Shown here: piece after piece, positions 1 through 12,123 of the stretch
Numbering within the stretch: position 1 is the stretch's first letter
Layout of the letters: each line of letters starts with the position of its first letter
Assembly (NCBI RefSeq): GCF_004193175.1
Contig: NZ_SAUH01000001.1
Location: 1,901,501 to 1,965,500 of the forward strand
From: Streptomyces sp. RFCAC02
GTDB lineage: Bacteria > Actinomycetota > Actinomycetes > Streptomycetales > Streptomycetaceae
DNA length: 64,000 nt
Reading direction: 5' to 3'
Notes under the pieces: generated by a model
Databases searched by the model: none
What the model saw: only the letters and a program-made list of their open reading frames with translations
Told to the model about the DNA's origin: nothing
Position numbers and translations under genes: made by a program

Positions 1-122
1 CGGATCTGCAGATACCACAGCCGGCCGCCGAGCGTCAGCAGCAGCGACAGGACCAGTATCTGGATGACGACGAGCCGGATCGTGATCCGCGATGTGCGGC
101 CGGTCTCCGGGATGTTGCTCAC
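1..122 (-). CDS. mrdA: Penicillin-binding protein 2, N-terminal fragment
   Basis: Only the first about 40 residues lie in the window. Read on the minus strand from a GTG at 122-120 they give a short basic cytoplasmic start (SNIPETGRTSRITIR) followed by a hydrophobic membrane anchor (LVVIQILVLSLLL) and GRLWYLQI, which is the usual opening of PBP2-type transpeptidases. The GTG overlaps the mreD stop (GTGA), so the two genes are translationally coupled. Position last in mreB-mreC-mreD-pbp2 supports the call. The catalytic transpeptidase domain lies beyond the edge and cannot be checked. Confidence 0.8.
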   Translation of the reverse strand, partial: MSNIPETGRTSRITIRLVVIQILVLSLLLTLGGRLWYLQI

Positions 123-826
123 AGGCGCTTGACCCCCTTGATACGCCCGGCCCGGTTGCGCGCGGACCGGCTGAGCAGGGTGGAACGCGACCCGCCGGAG
201 CGGGCCGCCTTGCCGTAGCGGCTGCGGCGCGGCGCGCGCGTCCGCAGCCCGGTGCCGGTCCCGCCGAACCAGCTCACCGGCGCGTCCCCCGAGCCGCCGG
301 GCCCGCCGTCGCCGGCGAGCGGGTCGTTCGAGAGGCGCCGGGCTGCCGCCATGATCAGCGGCACGACGAACGGGGCCAGCAGCAGGTCGTAGATGGTGGC
401 GGTGATCAGCAGGTTCGTCATGCCGACATGGCGCGCGGCCGTGTCACCGACGAGGGCGCCGACACCGGCGTACAGCAGTGTGGAGGAGGCCGCGCCGGCC
501 GCGACGACGAGCATCGGCACGGTCGCCGACCGGTGGGATCCGCCCTCGGGCCTGGTCAGCCCCGCCGCGTAGCCGACGACGCAGAGCACCAGGGCGTACC
601 GGCCCACCGCATGGTCGGCGGGCGGGGCGAGGTCGGCCAGCAGGCCGGCGCCGAACCCGACGAGGCAGCCGCCCACGTGGCCGAAGACCAGGGCGAGGCC
701 GAGCACGGTGAGCAGCAGCAGGTCCGGTACGGCGCCGGGCAGGCCGAGCCGCGAGAGCACGCTGACCTGGACGACCAGGGCCACCGCGACGAGGATGATC
801 GCGAGGAGGGTGCGGGAGACGCGCAT
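119..826 (-). CDS. mreD: Rod shape-determining membrane protein MreD
   Basis: A 235-residue integral membrane protein with about five hydrophobic segments in the first 170 residues (for example LLAIILVAVALVVQVSVL and LLLLTVLGLALVFGHVGG). A basic, probably cytoplasmic tail of about 60 residues follows that is longer than in rod-shaped bacteria. MreD is a membrane component of the elongation machinery with MreC, PBP2 and RodA; in streptomycetes the mre genes mainly serve spore-wall synthesis. It starts 3 bases after the mreC stop and overlaps the pbp2 start. The call rests on membrane topology plus operon position, because MreD sequences diverge strongly. Confidence 0.88.
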   Translation of the reverse strand: MRVSRTLLAIILVAVALVVQVSVLSRLGLPGAVPDLLLLTVLGLALVFGHVGGCLVGFGAGLLADLAPPADHAVGRYALVLCVVGYAAGLTRPEGGSHRSATVPMLVVAAGAASSTLLYAGVGALVGDTAARHVGMTNLLITATIYDLLLAPFVVPLIMAAARRLSNDPLAGDGGPGGSGDAPVSWFGGTGTGLRTRAPRRSRYGKAARSGGSRSTLLSRSARNRAGRIKGVKRL

Positions 827-829
827 CGG

Positions 830-1948
830 TCACTCCGTGGGGGCTTCGTCGGCGGCGTCCTGGCCGGCCTGCGGCTGCTGCTCGGCGGGTGGTTCGCCCG
901 GCGGGAGGCCGGCGCCCGGCGGTGCGTCGGCGGGCTGCTCGCCGGCGGGGACGTCCTCGTCGTCCAGCGGCGGCACGCCCTCCTGCTGGTCCTGGCCGGC
1001 CTCCTGCCCGCCGTCCTCGCCCGCATCGGCGCCCGCGTCACCGGCGTCGCCCTCGGCGGGCGCGCTCCGGTTCTGCGGCTCGTCCTCGGGGCGCGGCGGG
1101 AGGACGGAGTCGCGCGGGTTGTCGCGCGGCGGCTCGACGACGACGCCCACCAGGTCGAGCTGGGTGAACGACACGTAGGGCTTGACGCGCACCGTGCGGG
1201 TGAGGTCGCCCGCCGTGCGGTCCACGCTCACGACCTCGCCGACCGGGACCCCGGGGACGAACGGCTTGTTGTCGTCCGAGCCGAAGGTGACCATCCGGTC
1301 GCCCTCCTCGACCCGCGCCTGCTGGTTGAGGAGCTGGACCTCCAGCTCGTTGTCGCCGCGTCCGGTGGCGAAGCCCAGCTCGTCGCTGCCCTCCAGGCGC
1401 GTGCCGACGGTGAAGCCGGGGTCGTTCGCGAGGAGCACGGTGGCGGTGCCGGCGGCGACGGTGGTGACCCGGCCGACGAGACCGTCGCCGTTCAGGACCG
1501 TCATGTCGCGGGTGATGCCGTCGTCGGTGCCGGCGTCGATCGTGACCGTCCAGGAGAAGCCCTGCGCGGCGCCGATCGCGATGACCTGCGCGCCGACGAT
1601 GCCGTACTGCCCGGCGCCGGCCGTCTGCAGGAGGTCGTCGAGCTGCTCCATGCGCGAATCGCGGTAGGCGTCGGACCCGAGCTGCTGGCGCAGCTCGGCG
1701 TTCTCGCGCTCCAGCTCGCTGATCCGGTCGTGCCGGTCACCGGATTCGCGGATGGCCTCGACGGCGTTGGCGACCGGGTCGACGGCGCCCGACACCGCCT
1801 CCTCGACGGGCCCGAACAGGGAGGCCGCTGCCTCCCTGGGGCCGTCGAGCGGGGAGTCGTCCCCGCCCCGGATGTCCACCGAGATCAGCGCGAACGCGAT
1901 GGCGACCAACAGGACGAGAAGCAGCCGGCTCTCTCGGGTGTCCCTCAC
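830..1948 (-). CDS. mreC: Rod shape-determining protein MreC
   Basis: 372 residues. A single N-terminal membrane anchor (LLLVLLVAIAFALISVDI, residues about 9-26) is followed by a coiled coil (ISELERENAELRQQL, about 75-90) and the beta-rich extracytoplasmic MreC core. The core contains VIAIGAAQGFSWTVTIDAG and ends near VGVVVEPPRDNPR. The last about 95 residues are a low-complexity Asp/Glu/Pro/Ala-rich tail (GDAGDAGADAGEDGG). MreC scaffolds PBP2 outside the membrane. The GTG start at 1948 places the anchor directly at the N-terminus; no good Shine-Dalgarno is visible, and a 123-base gap separates it from mreB. Confidence 0.92.
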   Translation of the reverse strand: MRDTRESRLLLVLLVAIAFALISVDIRGGDDSPLDGPREAAASLFGPVEEAVSGAVDPVANAVEAIRESGDRHDRISELERENAELRQQLGSDAYRDSRMEQLDDLLQTAGAGQYGIVGAQVIAIGAAQGFSWTVTIDAGTDDGITRDMTVLNGDGLVGRVTTVAAGTATVLLANDPGFTVGTRLEGSDELGFATGRGDNELEVQLLNQQARVEEGDRMVTFGSDDNKPFVPGVPVGEVVSVDRTAGDLTRTVRVKPYVSFTQLDLVGVVVEPPRDNPRDSVLPPRPEDEPQNRSAPAEGDAGDAGADAGEDGGQEAGQDQQEGVPPLDDEDVPAGEQPADAPPGAGLPPGEPPAEQQPQAGQDAADEAPTE

Positions 1949-2071
1949 TGGCGGCGGCCGTGCCTTTCTGCAGGGGTCGGGTTGTGCGTGGTCCGGCGGA
2001 CGGCGCCGGCTGGTCCGCCGCGCGGCCCGGCGCCGCCGCGCGCGCGGACGGGGCGCGCGCGGACGCCGGGG

Positions 2072-3103
<1,032 letters not shown>

Positions 3104-3443
3104 AGGGATGCATCTGGCCCTTCCAGGCTGGAGCGATGTGTGCGGGGAGATCGGCCGGGGTGCGATGAACGGAGCGCCGGGCGCGCCCTCCCGCACGCGG
3201 GGGGAGGATCGCGGTGCCGTCCATGGTATCCACCGCCGGTCGAACACGGAGCGCCGGAGCGCCGCTTTCGCCATTGTCGGCGGAACCCGGTCCGCCCTCC
3301 GTCATGGTGACGTGGTGTTCGGGTGACGGGTTCCGTCGTTCGACTCTACCGACCGGAATGGCCGACCGCTTTCAGGTGACCGGGCGTGGCGCACGGAAGT
3401 GCCTGATGCCGGGTCAGCCGCGATCAGGCGCGGTCAATCCCGC
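3104..3443. other. Intergenic region upstream of mreB
   Basis: A 340-base gap between mreB and ndk, both on the minus strand. It should hold the mreB promoter(s). I see no convincing -35/-10 pair; the best -10-like element on the minus strand reads TAGAGT near 3344-3349 but lacks a partner at the right distance. The short inverted elements just after the ndk stop are too weak to call a terminator. Confidence 0.4.
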
Positions 3444-3857
3444 TCAGCCCAGCTCGGGAAAGAAGATCTTCAGCTCGCGTTCGGCGGACTCCTCCGAATC
3501 CGACGCGTGAATGAGATTCTCCCGGACGATCGTCCCGTAATCCCCCCGAATGGAGCCGGGCCCGGCGGCGATCGGGTCCGTCGGACCGGCGAGCGCGCGG
3601 ACGCCCTCGATCACCCGCTCGCCCGCCACGACCAGCGCGACGCTGGGGCCCGAGGACATGAACTCGATCAGCGGCTCGTAGAACGGGCGCCCCACGTGCT
3701 CCGCGTAGTGGGTCTCCAGGGTGGCGCGGTCCAGTGTGCGCAGCTCCAGCGCGGTGATCCGCCACCCCGCCTTGCGCTCGATCCGGCCGATGATCTCGCC
3801 GACGAGTCCTCTGCCGACCGCGTCGGGCTTCAGCAGGACAAGGGTGCGCTGGCTCAT
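3444..3857 (-). CDS. ndk: Nucleoside diphosphate kinase
   Basis: 137 residues, standard length for Ndk. It moves the gamma-phosphate from ATP to other (d)NDPs through a phosphohistidine. Seen in the sequence: the N-terminal strand TLVLLKPDAV with the phosphate-contacting Lys, the RPFYEPLIEFMSSGP region, the GSIRGDYG loop and the active-site His in NLIHASDS. The ATG start at 3857 gives MSQRTLVLLKPD. It lies 112 bases downstream of the DUF4233 gene in the conserved actinobacterial order valS-folC-DUF4233-ndk-mreB. Confidence 0.97.
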   Translation of the reverse strand: MSQRTLVLLKPDAVGRGLVGEIIGRIERKAGWRITALELRTLDRATLETHYAEHVGRPFYEPLIEFMSSGPSVALVVAGERVIEGVRALAGPTDPIAAGPGSIRGDYGTIVRENLIHASDSEESAERELKIFFPELG

Positions 3858-3969
3858 TCGGACCGCTCCTGGATAAAGATGATCGTGGCGGAGGAGCCAG
3901 AGTACCCGCCCGGCGCGCGGGTGTTCGCACAGGGGCGGCGGGCGGCCCCGCCCGGGGGCCGCCCGGCGG

Positions 3970-4305
3970 TCAGACCGCGGCGGCCGCGCGGGCCGCCTTC
4001 AGGGCGTCCACGCGCCGCCCGAAGTGGATGGAGGCCCACCACAGCCCCGCGAAGACCGCGCCGAGGCCGAACATCACCGGCAGCACGAAGCCGGACGCGA
4101 TCAGGCCCACCTGGAGGACCCAGCCCAGCTCGACGCCGCCGCGCCGCGTGATCATGCCGCACAGCAGCAGCGACAGCGCCATCGCGACACCGCTGACGGT
4201 CCACAGCGTGGAGTCCGAGACGTCGGTCAGCCGGGAGGCGACGAGCCCCGCGAGACCGATGACGATGAACTCCCCGATGAGCGTACTGGCGCAGAGGGTG
4301 CGCAT
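3970..4305 (-). CDS. DUF4233-type integral membrane protein
   Basis: 111 residues with about four hydrophobic helices: LIGEFIVIGLAGLVASRL, LWTVSGVAMALSLLLCGMI, WVLQVGLIASGFVLPVMF and GLGAVFAGLWWASIHFG. A short basic and alanine-rich tail follows (RRVDALKAARAAAAV). The ATG overlaps the folC stop by four bases (ATGA), so the genes are coupled. The small membrane proteins found between folC and ndk in actinobacteria belong to DUF4233 and have no known function; the assignment rests on position, size and topology. Confidence 0.8.
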   Translation of the reverse strand: MRTLCASTLIGEFIVIGLAGLVASRLTDVSDSTLWTVSGVAMALSLLLCGMITRRGGVELGWVLQVGLIASGFVLPVMFGLGAVFAGLWWASIHFGRRVDALKAARAAAAV

Positions 4306-5828
4306 CAGCGGTTCCTTCCGAGCAGCAGCCGGGCCTCCCCGACCGTGATGATGGATCCGGTCACCAGGACTCCGGCGCCGGCGTACTCGCCCTCCTCCTC
4401 GGCGAGCGCGACGGCCGCCTCCAGGGCGTCGTCGAGACGGGGCTCGACCTGCACCCGCTCCTCGCCGAACACCTCGACGGCGACGGCGGCGAGCGCGTCG
4501 GCGTCCATGGCGCGGTGGGCGGAGTTCTCCGTGATGACGACCTCGGTCAGGACCGGCTCGAACGCTTCCAGCAGCCCGCGCACGTCCTTGCCGGCGCTGG
4601 CGCCGACCACGCCGACGAGCCGGCTGAAGCCGAACGCCTCGGTGACGGCCGCCGCGGCGGCCGTGGCGCCGCCCGGGTTGTGCGCGCCGTCGAGGATGAC
4701 GGTGGGGCTGGTGCGGACGACCTCGAGACGCCCCGGCGAGGTGACCGAGGCGAACGCCGACCGGACGATGTCGGCGTCCAGCGGCCCGGGCGCGCGGCCC
4801 TCGCCGACCCCGAAGAACGCCTCGACCGCCGCCAGGGCGACGGCGGCGTTGTGCGCCATGTGCTCGCCGTACAGGGGGAGGAAGACGTCCGTGTAGTCGC
4901 CGCCGAGGCCGCGCAGCGTCAGGAGCTGCCCGCCGACGGCGACCTCCCGCGCGACGACGCCGAACTCCAGGCCCTCGCGGGCCACGGTGGCGTCCACCTC
5001 CACGGCCCGCCGCAGCACCACGGACGCGGCCTCCACGGGCTGCTGGGCCAGGACCACGCGGGCGTCGGGCTTGATGATGCCGGACTTCTCGACGGCGATC
5101 TTCGCGGGCGTGTCGCCGAGCCGCTCGGTGTGGTCGAGCGAGATGGGGGTGATGACGGCGACCTGGGCGTCGATCACGTTGGTGGCGTCCCAGGTGCCGC
5201 CCATGCCGACCTCGACGATCGCGACGTCCACCGGCGCGTCGGCGAAGGCGGCGTACGCCATGCCGGTCATCACCTCGAAGAAGGACAGCCGGTAGTCCTG
5301 CCGGGCGTCGACCAGGTCGACATACGGCTTGATGTCCTCGTAGGCGGCGACGAACCGCTCCGCCGGGATCGGCGCCCCGTCCAGGCTGATCCGCTCGGTG
5401 ATGGACTGGACGTGCGGGCTGCTGTACCGGCCGGTGCGCAGGTCGAAGGCGGCGAGCAGCGCCTCGATCATCCGGCCGGTGCTGGTCTTGCCGTTCGTCC
5501 CGGTGATGTGGATCGACGGGTAGGAGCGCTGCGGCTCGCCGAGCACGTCCATCAGGGCCTGGATGCGGATCACGGACGGGTCGAGCTTGGTCTCCGGCCA
5601 GCGTGTGGCCAGCTCCGCCTCGACCTCGCGCAGCGCCCGGTCCACGGCGGGATCGGCCGGGCGGGCGGGCAGGTCGTCGACACGCTGCGCGCCCGACTGC
5701 GCGCGCAGCGTGCGACTGCCCGCCTCGATCACGGCCAGGTCCGGGTCGCGGTCGCGCTCGGCGGCCACGATCTCCTCGAACGGATCGCCCGGCGCCTGCT
5801 CCTCGTCCGGTTCGGGACTGTCACTCAC
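4305..5828 (-). CDS. folC: Folylpolyglutamate/dihydrofolate synthase
   Basis: Mur-ligase-type ATP-dependent enzyme that adds glutamate to folates (and may also act as dihydrofolate synthase). The P-loop is ITGTNGKTSTGRMI, followed by GRYSSPHVQSITERIS, FEVMTGMAYAAFAD, the Mur-type VEVGMGGTWDATNVI and ITPISLDHTERLG. The C-terminal domain begins near TVILDGAHNPGGA. The start is set at GTG 5828 (VSDSPEPDEEQ, 507 residues); a frame from 5858 would add ten basic residues. An acidic N-terminal extension of about 60 residues precedes the catalytic core. The stop overlaps the next start (ATGA). Confidence 0.94.
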   Translation of the reverse strand: MSDSPEPDEEQAPGDPFEEIVAAERDRDPDLAVIEAGSRTLRAQSGAQRVDDLPARPADPAVDRALREVEAELATRWPETKLDPSVIRIQALMDVLGEPQRSYPSIHITGTNGKTSTGRMIEALLAAFDLRTGRYSSPHVQSITERISLDGAPIPAERFVAAYEDIKPYVDLVDARQDYRLSFFEVMTGMAYAAFADAPVDVAIVEVGMGGTWDATNVIDAQVAVITPISLDHTERLGDTPAKIAVEKSGIIKPDARVVLAQQPVEAASVVLRRAVEVDATVAREGLEFGVVAREVAVGGQLLTLRGLGGDYTDVFLPLYGEHMAHNAAVALAAVEAFFGVGEGRAPGPLDADIVRSAFASVTSPGRLEVVRTSPTVILDGAHNPGGATAAAAAVTEAFGFSRLVGVVGASAGKDVRGLLEAFEPVLTEVVITENSAHRAMDADALAAVAVEVFGEERVQVEPRLDDALEAAVALAEEEGEYAGAGVLVTGSIITVGEARLLLGRNR

Positions 5829-5939
5829 TGGATCTTCCGTTCGCCTTCTGCCCTTCACGGAGCCGGCCGCCCCGTACGGGGTCAGTCTACGGAGGACCTC
5901 CGACAGTCCGCTTCGGCCGCCCCCGCACCGGCCGTCCCG

Positions 5940-8567
5940 CTATGGGAGCCGTGCGAGCTGTGCGCCGATTCGGGCGATGTCCTCCTCGGCCGCGGCGCGG
6001 CGGCCGCGGATCTTGTCCACCACGTGCTCGGGCGCCTTGGCGAGGAACGCCTCGTTGCCCAGCTTGGCGGACGTCTGCGCCAGCTCCTTCTCGGCGGCGG
6101 CCAGGTCCTTGGTGAGCCGCTTGCGCTCCGCCTCGAAGTCGATCGCGCCCGACAGGTCGAGGGTCACGGTGGCACCCGCCACGGGCAGGGTGGCCGTGGC
6201 CGAGAACCCCTCCCCCGGCTCCTGGAGGCGCAGCAGGGCGCGCACGGCCGGCTCGTGCGCCGCGAGGCCGGTGCCGGACAGGTCGAGCGCGGCGGGGACG
6301 CGCTGGCCGGGCTGGAGGCCCTGGTCCGCGCGGAACCTGCGGACCTCGGTGACGAGCTGCCGCACGGCGGCCAGCTCCTCCTCCGCGGCCCGGTCGCGGA
6401 ACCCCGTGTCGGCCGGCCAGGCGGCGACGACGACCGACTCGCCGCCGGTGAGTGTCGTCCACAGCTCGTCGGTGACGAACGGCATCAGCGGGTGCAGCAG
6501 CCGCAGCGTCACGTCGAGCACCTCGCCGAGGACACGGCGCGCGACCTCGGCGGACCGGCCGCCGGCGGCGAACGTCGTCTTGGACAGCTCGACGTACCAG
6601 TCGAAGACCTCGTCCCACGCGAAGTGGAACAGGGCGTCGCTCAGCTTGGCGAACTGGTAGTCGTCGTAGTGGGCGTCGGCCTCGGCGACGACCGCGTTCA
6701 GCCGGGACAGGATCCACCGGTCGGCCGCCGTCATCTCGCCCGGTTCCGGCAGGTCGCCCTCGACGGTGGCGCCGTTGATGAGGGCGAAGCGGGTGGCGTT
6801 CCACACCTTGTTGGCGAAGTTGCGGGACGCCTGGACCCAGTCCTCGCCGATCGGCACGTCCACGCCGGGGTTGGCGCCCCGGGCGAGGGTGAACCGGACG
6901 GCGTCCGATCCGTAGGTGTCCATCCAGTCGAGGGGATCGACCGCGTTCCCGAAGGACTTGGACATCTTCTTGCCGAACTGGTCGCGGACCATGCCGTGCA
7001 GCACGATCGTGCGGAAGGGCGGCGTGCCGTCCATCGCGTACAGGCCGAACATCATCATCCGGGCGACCCAGAAGAACAGGATGTCGTAGCCGGTGACGAG
7101 GACCGAGTTCGGATAGAACTTCTCGACGCTCGGTGTGCGGTCCGGCCAGCCGAGCGTGGAGAACGGCCACAGGCCGGACGAGAACCAGGTGTCGAGCACG
7201 TCGCCGTCCTGGTGCCAGCCCTCGCCCGCCGGCGGCTCCTCGTCCGGGCCGACGCAGCGCACCTCGCCGTCCGGCCCGTACCAGACGGGGATGCGGTGGC
7301 CCCACCACAACTGCCGGGAGATGCACCAGTCGTGGAGGTTGTCGACCCACTCGAAGTAGCGGGAGGACATCTCCTTCGGGTGGATGGTGACGCTGCCGTC
7401 GCGCACGGCGTCACCGGCGGCCTTCGCGAGCGGCGCGACCTTCACCCACCACTGCATCGACAGGCGCGGCTCGACCGTGGTGCGGCAGCGGGAGCAGTGC
7501 CCGACGGAGTGCTGGTAGGGCCGCTTCTCCGCGACGATCCTGCCCTCCGCGCGCAGCGCGGCGACGACGGCGCTCCTGGCCTCCAGCCGGTCCATGCCGA
7601 GGAACGGGCCGTGCACGGTGATGGCCGCGTTCTCGTCCATGACGGTGAGCTGCGGCAGGTCGTGCCGGCGGCCGATCTCGAAGTCGTTCGGGTCGTGGGC
7701 GGGGGTCACCTTGACCGCGCCGGTGCCGAACTCGGGGTCCACGTGCGCGTCGGCGACGACCGGGATGGTGCGGTCGGTCAGCGGCAGCTTGATCCGGCGC
7801 CCGACGAGGTGCTTGTACCGCTCGTCGTCGGGGTGGACGGCGACGGCGGTGTCGCCGAGCATCGTCTCGGCGCGGGTGGTGGCCACGACGAGCGAGTCCT
7901 CGCCGTCGCCGTAGCGGATGGAGACGAGTTCGCCGTCGTCGTCCTGGTACTCGACCTCGATGTCGGAGATCGCCGTCAGACAGCGCGGGCACCAGTTGAT
8001 GATGCGCTCGGCGCGGTAGATCAGGCCGTCGTCGTAGAGGCGCTTGAAGATCTCGCGGACCGCGCGGGAGAGGCCCTCGTCCATCGTGAAGCGCTCGCGC
8101 TCCCAGTCCACGCCGTCGCCGAGGCGCCGCATCTGCCCGGAGATCCGGCCGCCGGACTCGGCCTTCCACTGCCAGACGCGCTCGACGAACGCCGCACGGC
8201 CCAGGTCGTGGCGGGACAGGCCCTCCTTGGCCAGCTCGCGCTCGACGCGGTTCTGCGTGGCGATGCCCGCGTGGTCCATGCCCGGCTGCCACAGCGTCTC
8301 GAAGCCCTGCATGCGCTTGCGGCGGGTGAGGGCGTCGATCAGCGTGTGCTCGAAGGCGTGGCCCAGGTGCAGGCTGCCGGTGACGTTCGGCGGCGGGATG
8401 ACGATCGTGTACGGCGGCTTGTCGCTCGCGGCGTCGGCGCTGAAGTAACCGCGGTCCACCCAGCGCTCGTACAGCTTCCCCTCTACGTCGGCCGGCGTGT
8501 ACTGCGTCGGCAGATCGGCGGGACTGCTGCTGTGCCCGGAGGCGGGCGGCTGAGTGTTCTCGGTCAC
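5940..8567 (-). CDS. valS: Valyl-tRNA synthetase
   Basis: 875-residue class I synthetase charging tRNA-Val. Landmarks in order: the HIGH-type signature in [15 protein letters not shown]; the editing (CP1) domain with [19 protein letters not shown] and [33 protein letters not shown]; the KMSKS loop ([13 protein letters not shown]); the anticodon-binding helical domain; and the C-terminal ValS coiled-coil arm ([21 protein letters not shown]). All expected parts are present and in frame. It is the promoter-proximal gene of the valS-folC run; no T-box leader is recognisable upstream. Confidence 0.97.
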   Translation of the reverse strand: MTENTQPPASGHSSSPADLPTQYTPADVEGKLYERWVDRGYFSADAASDKPPYTIVIPPPNVTGSLHLGHAFEHTLIDALTRRKRMQGFETLWQPGMDHAGIATQNRVERELAKEGLSRHDLGRAAFVERVWQWKAESGGRISGQMRRLGDGVDWERERFTMDEGLSRAVREIFKRLYDDGLIYRAERIINWCPRCLTAISDIEVEYQDDDGELVSIRYGDGEDSLVVATTRAETMLGDTAVAVHPDDERYKHLVGRRIKLPLTDRTIPVVADAHVDPEFGTGAVKVTPAHDPNDFEIGRRHDLPQLTVMDENAAITVHGPFLGMDRLEARSAVVAALRAEGRIVAEKRPYQHSVGHCSRCRTTVEPRLSMQWWVKVAPLAKAAGDAVRDGSVTIHPKEMSSRYFEWVDNLHDWCISRQLWWGHRIPVWYGPDGEVRCVGPDEEPPAGEGWHQDGDVLDTWFSSGLWPFSTLGWPDRTPSVEKFYPNSVLVTGYDILFFWVARMMMFGLYAMDGTPPFRTIVLHGMVRDQFGKKMSKSFGNAVDPLDWMDTYGSDAVRFTLARGANPGVDVPIGEDWVQASRNFANKVWNATRFALINGATVEGDLPEPGEMTAADRWILSRLNAVVAEADAHYDDYQFAKLSDALFHFAWDEVFDWYVELSKTTFAAGGRSAEVARRVLGEVLDVTLRLLHPLMPFVTDELWTTLTGGESVVVAAWPADTGFRDRAAEEELAAVRQLVTEVRRFRADQGLQPGQRVPAALDLSGTGLAAHEPAVRALLRLQEPGEGFSATATLPVAGATVTLDLSGAIDFEAERKRLTKDLAAAEKELAQTSAKLGNEAFLAKAPEHVVDKIRGRRAAAEEDIARIGAQLARLP

Positions 8568-8743
8568 GGCCCCAGTCTACGAGGCGGTGTGTACCGGGTT
8601 CGAACCAGTTCTGACGCGACGGGTCGGCGGGGAAGCGGGTCGTGACCGAGGATGAACGGTGGGGCGGCGTCGCCGGCCCGCCTCCGGCACACGGCCGGAG
8701 CGGCGGGGTGGGGTGCCGCCGGGGCGCAGGTCAGATGTACATA

Positions 8744-8770
8744 CGCGCATCCTGTCCGACAGGATGTGCG
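8744..8770. promoter_or_regulatory. 27-bp near-perfect palindrome, candidate operator
   Basis: Arms CGCGCATCCTGTC and GACAGGATGTGCG flank one central base, with a single mismatch between 13-base arms. It sits 31 bases before the ATG at 8802 in the divergent gap with valS. The tight one-base centre favours a dimeric protein site over an RNA hairpin. The bound factor is unknown. Confidence 0.5.
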
Positions 8771-8801
8771 CAGCAGCCAGCAGGCTTGTGAGGGGAGACG
8801 C

Positions 8802-9854
8802 ATGAGTCACAACCAGCCGGGTCCCTACGGGCAGTACCCTCCGCAGGGTCCGCCGCCCGGGCAGCCCGGCCCGTACGGAGCGCCGCAGGGGGGCGGTTAC
8901 GGCCAGCCCGCCGGTCCCAACCCCTACAGCGGCGGCGGGGGCTCCCCCGCCTACGGCTACCCGCAGCAGCCGGCCCCGCCCGGACCGCCGTCCGGCGGGT
9001 ACCCGGGCCAGCCCGGTCAGCCGGGCCAGCCGGGCGCGTACGCGGCGCCGGGGCAGCCCGCGCCCTACGGGCAGCCGGGGCCGTACGGTCAGCCGCCGTA
9101 CGGCGGCGGGATGCCGCCCGCGGGCGGCGGCGGGCGCGGCGGCAGGAACGCCGGGCTCCTGATCGGCGCGGCCGTGGTCGTCGCCGCCCTGGTGGCCGGC
9201 GGCATCGTCCTGTTCGGCGGCTCGGACGACGAGGGCGGCGGTGGCGGCGTCGACTACAGCAGCGACGTCGCGTACCGGCTGGAGCTGCCGGAGACGCAGG
9301 GCGACTTCACGCTCACCGCCCCGGCGCAGAACACGAGCGACGCCGACCCGGAGCGACTCGCCGAGATGGGCCTGCAGAACGCCCAGGGCACGCAGGCGAC
9401 CTACATGGCCGGTATCAGCGTGGCGGAGGCCGAGGACCTGCAGGGTCCCGACCAGCTCGGCGACCAGGAGGTGACCGTCCTGTTCGTGGCCGGTCTGTGG
9501 GGCGCCGTGGACGATCCGGCGACGTCGGTGGACGCGCTGTTCGCCTACGGGGCGAGCCAGGGCGGGGACATCACGCTGCTCGGCGAGCCGCAGGAGGTCT
9601 CCCCCGACGGGGCGGACGGCGCGGTCATGAAGTGCCAGTACGCCGAGACGCAGGACCAGTTCCTCGAGGGCCAGACCGTGCAGGTGCCGGTGTGCGCGTG
9701 GGCGGACGACAGCACACTCGGCTTCATCGTGGCGCAGCGGATGAACGGCCAGGGCGACGTGGAGGTCTCCGTGGAGGAGGCGGCGCAGCTCTCGGCCGAC
9801 ATGCGGGCGGCCTCATTGGTGCCCGACGAGGGCGGCAGCGGCACCGACGCGTAG
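8802..9854 (+). CDS. Pro/Gly/Tyr-rich single-pass membrane protein with extracytoplasmic domain
   Basis: 350 residues. Residues 1 to about 115 are low complexity with repeated PYGQ, GQPGQPG and QPAPYGQP motifs. One transmembrane helix follows ([21 protein letters not shown], about 122-142), then a Gly/Asp hinge and an acidic globular extracytoplasmic domain of about 200 residues with two cysteines (MKCQYAE and VPVCAWADD) that could form a disulfide. The start is fixed by AGGGGAG eight bases before ATG 8802. Proteins of this layout are common and uncharacterised in streptomycetes. It is divergent from valS and convergent with clpX. Confidence 0.82.
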   Translation: MSHNQPGPYGQYPPQGPPPGQPGPYGAPQGGGYGQPAGPNPYSGGGGSPAYGYPQQPAPPGPPSGGYPGQPGQPGQPGAYAAPGQPAPYGQPGPYGQPPYGGGMPPAGGGGRGGRNAGLLIGAAVVVAALVAGGIVLFGGSDDEGGGGGVDYSSDVAYRLELPETQGDFTLTAPAQNTSDADPERLAEMGLQNAQGTQATYMAGISVAEAEDLQGPDQLGDQEVTVLFVAGLWGAVDDPATSVDALFAYGASQGGDITLLGEPQEVSPDGADGAVMKCQYAETQDQFLEGQTVQVPVCAWADDSTLGFIVAQRMNGQGDVEVSVEEAAQLSADMRAASLVPDEGGSGTDA

Positions 9855-9868
9855 TAACGGCGGGGCGG

Positions 9869-9896
9869 CTTCCCGGGCCGGGGGGAGGCCCGGAAG
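9869..9896. terminator. Bidirectional hairpin between convergent genes
   Basis: CTTCCCGGGCC pairs with GGCCCGGAAG (one bulged C) around a G-rich loop. It lies between the converging ends of the membrane-protein gene and clpX. There is no U-run, which is typical of high-GC actinobacterial terminators. Confidence 0.65.
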
Positions 9897-9921
9897 TCTC
9901 CCCGTCCGGCCGGCGCCGGGG

Positions 9922-11229
<1,308 letters not shown>

Positions 11230-11414
11230 GAGGTGCTTCCCCTTCGCCTGCGCACCGCCGGGGAGACGGTGCACTGATGCTTTCCGAAGACGACGGTACC
11301 TTGTTGCCCCGGGGAGGTGGCCCCCCTTGACGGGAATACCCCTGTGTGGGGCCTTCTCCGCCAAAGGGGGCGGCAGTGGTACCGGTGGTGCTGGGTCGTG
11401 CTGTGGTGCGTCCC

Positions 11415-12065
11415 TCAGACCGCGACCGACGAACGCGTCGTGATGATCTGGTCGATCAGGCCGTACTCGACGGCCTCCTCCGCGGTGAGGATCTTGTCGC
11501 GCTCGATGTCGTCCCGGATCTGCTCGATCGGCTGGGTGGAGTGCTTCGCCAGCATCTGCTCGAGCTGCGTCCGCATGCGCTGGACCTCGCGTGCGGCGAT
11601 CTCCAGGTCCGACACCTGACCGCGTCCCGTCTCACTGTACGGCTGGTGGATGAGGACGCGGGCGTTCGGCAGCGCGGTGCGCTTGCCGCGGGTGCCGGCC
11701 GCGAGCAGGACGGCGGCGGCGGAGGCCGCCTGGCCCATGCACACGGTCTGCACGTCCGGCTTGACGAACTCCATCGTGTCGTAGATGGCCGTCAGGGCCG
11801 TGAAGGAGCCGCCGGGGCTGTTGATGTAGATCTGGATGTCGCGGTCCGGGTCCATCGACTCCAGGCACAGGAGCTGGGCCATCACGTCGTTGGCCGAGGC
11901 GTCGTCGATCTGGACGCCGAGGAAGATGATCCGTTCCTCGAAGAGCTTCGCGTACGGGTCGTACTCGCGCACACCCTGCGAGGTGCGCTCGATGAAGCGC
12001 GGCACGACGTAACGGGACTCGGCCGGGAGACGCTCGTAGAGGCCGGAGCCGGGGAAGGTGTTCAT
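11415..12065 (-). CDS. clpP2: ATP-dependent Clp protease proteolytic subunit ClpP2
   Basis: 216-residue serine peptidase. The catalytic triad is visible: Ser in [14 protein letters not shown], His in [11 protein letters not shown] and Asp in [18 protein letters not shown]. The N-terminal [25 protein letters not shown] is typical of the second ClpP of the actinobacterial clpP1P2 pair, which together form a mixed tetradecamer. ATG 12065 ([13 protein letters not shown]) is chosen, with AAGGCGG about ten bases upstream; the open frame continues to 12176 through sequence without coding character. 58 bases separate it from clpP1. Confidence 0.95.
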   Translation of the reverse strand: MNTFPGSGLYERLPAESRYVVPRFIERTSQGVREYDPYAKLFEERIIFLGVQIDDASANDVMAQLLCLESMDPDRDIQIYINSPGGSFTALTAIYDTMEFVKPDVQTVCMGQAASAAAVLLAAGTRGKRTALPNARVLIHQPYSETGRGQVSDLEIAAREVQRMRTQLEQMLAKHSTQPIEQIRDDIERDKILTAEEAVEYGLIDQIITTRSSVAV

Positions 12066-12123
12066 CTGGTGGGTACCGCCTTGGGTATGGGCTTCGGTGA
12101 CGACTGCGCTGAAGGGCGGGTGC

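Noticed and set aside
4515..8645. Very long plus-strand open frame opposite folC and valS, and similar long frames opposite mreB, pepN and other genes
   Set aside because: Arg/Ala/Gly-rich translations without motifs that mirror real genes on the other strand; expected in DNA with few A/T-rich stop codons.
8568..8801. T-box or other riboswitch controlling valS
   Set aside because: No T-box signature or specifier-loop structure seen in the short gap on the valS strand.
11320..11345. GGGAAT near the clpX leader as a SigR promoter
   Set aside because: It is on the wrong strand for clpX and has no GTT 18 bases away.
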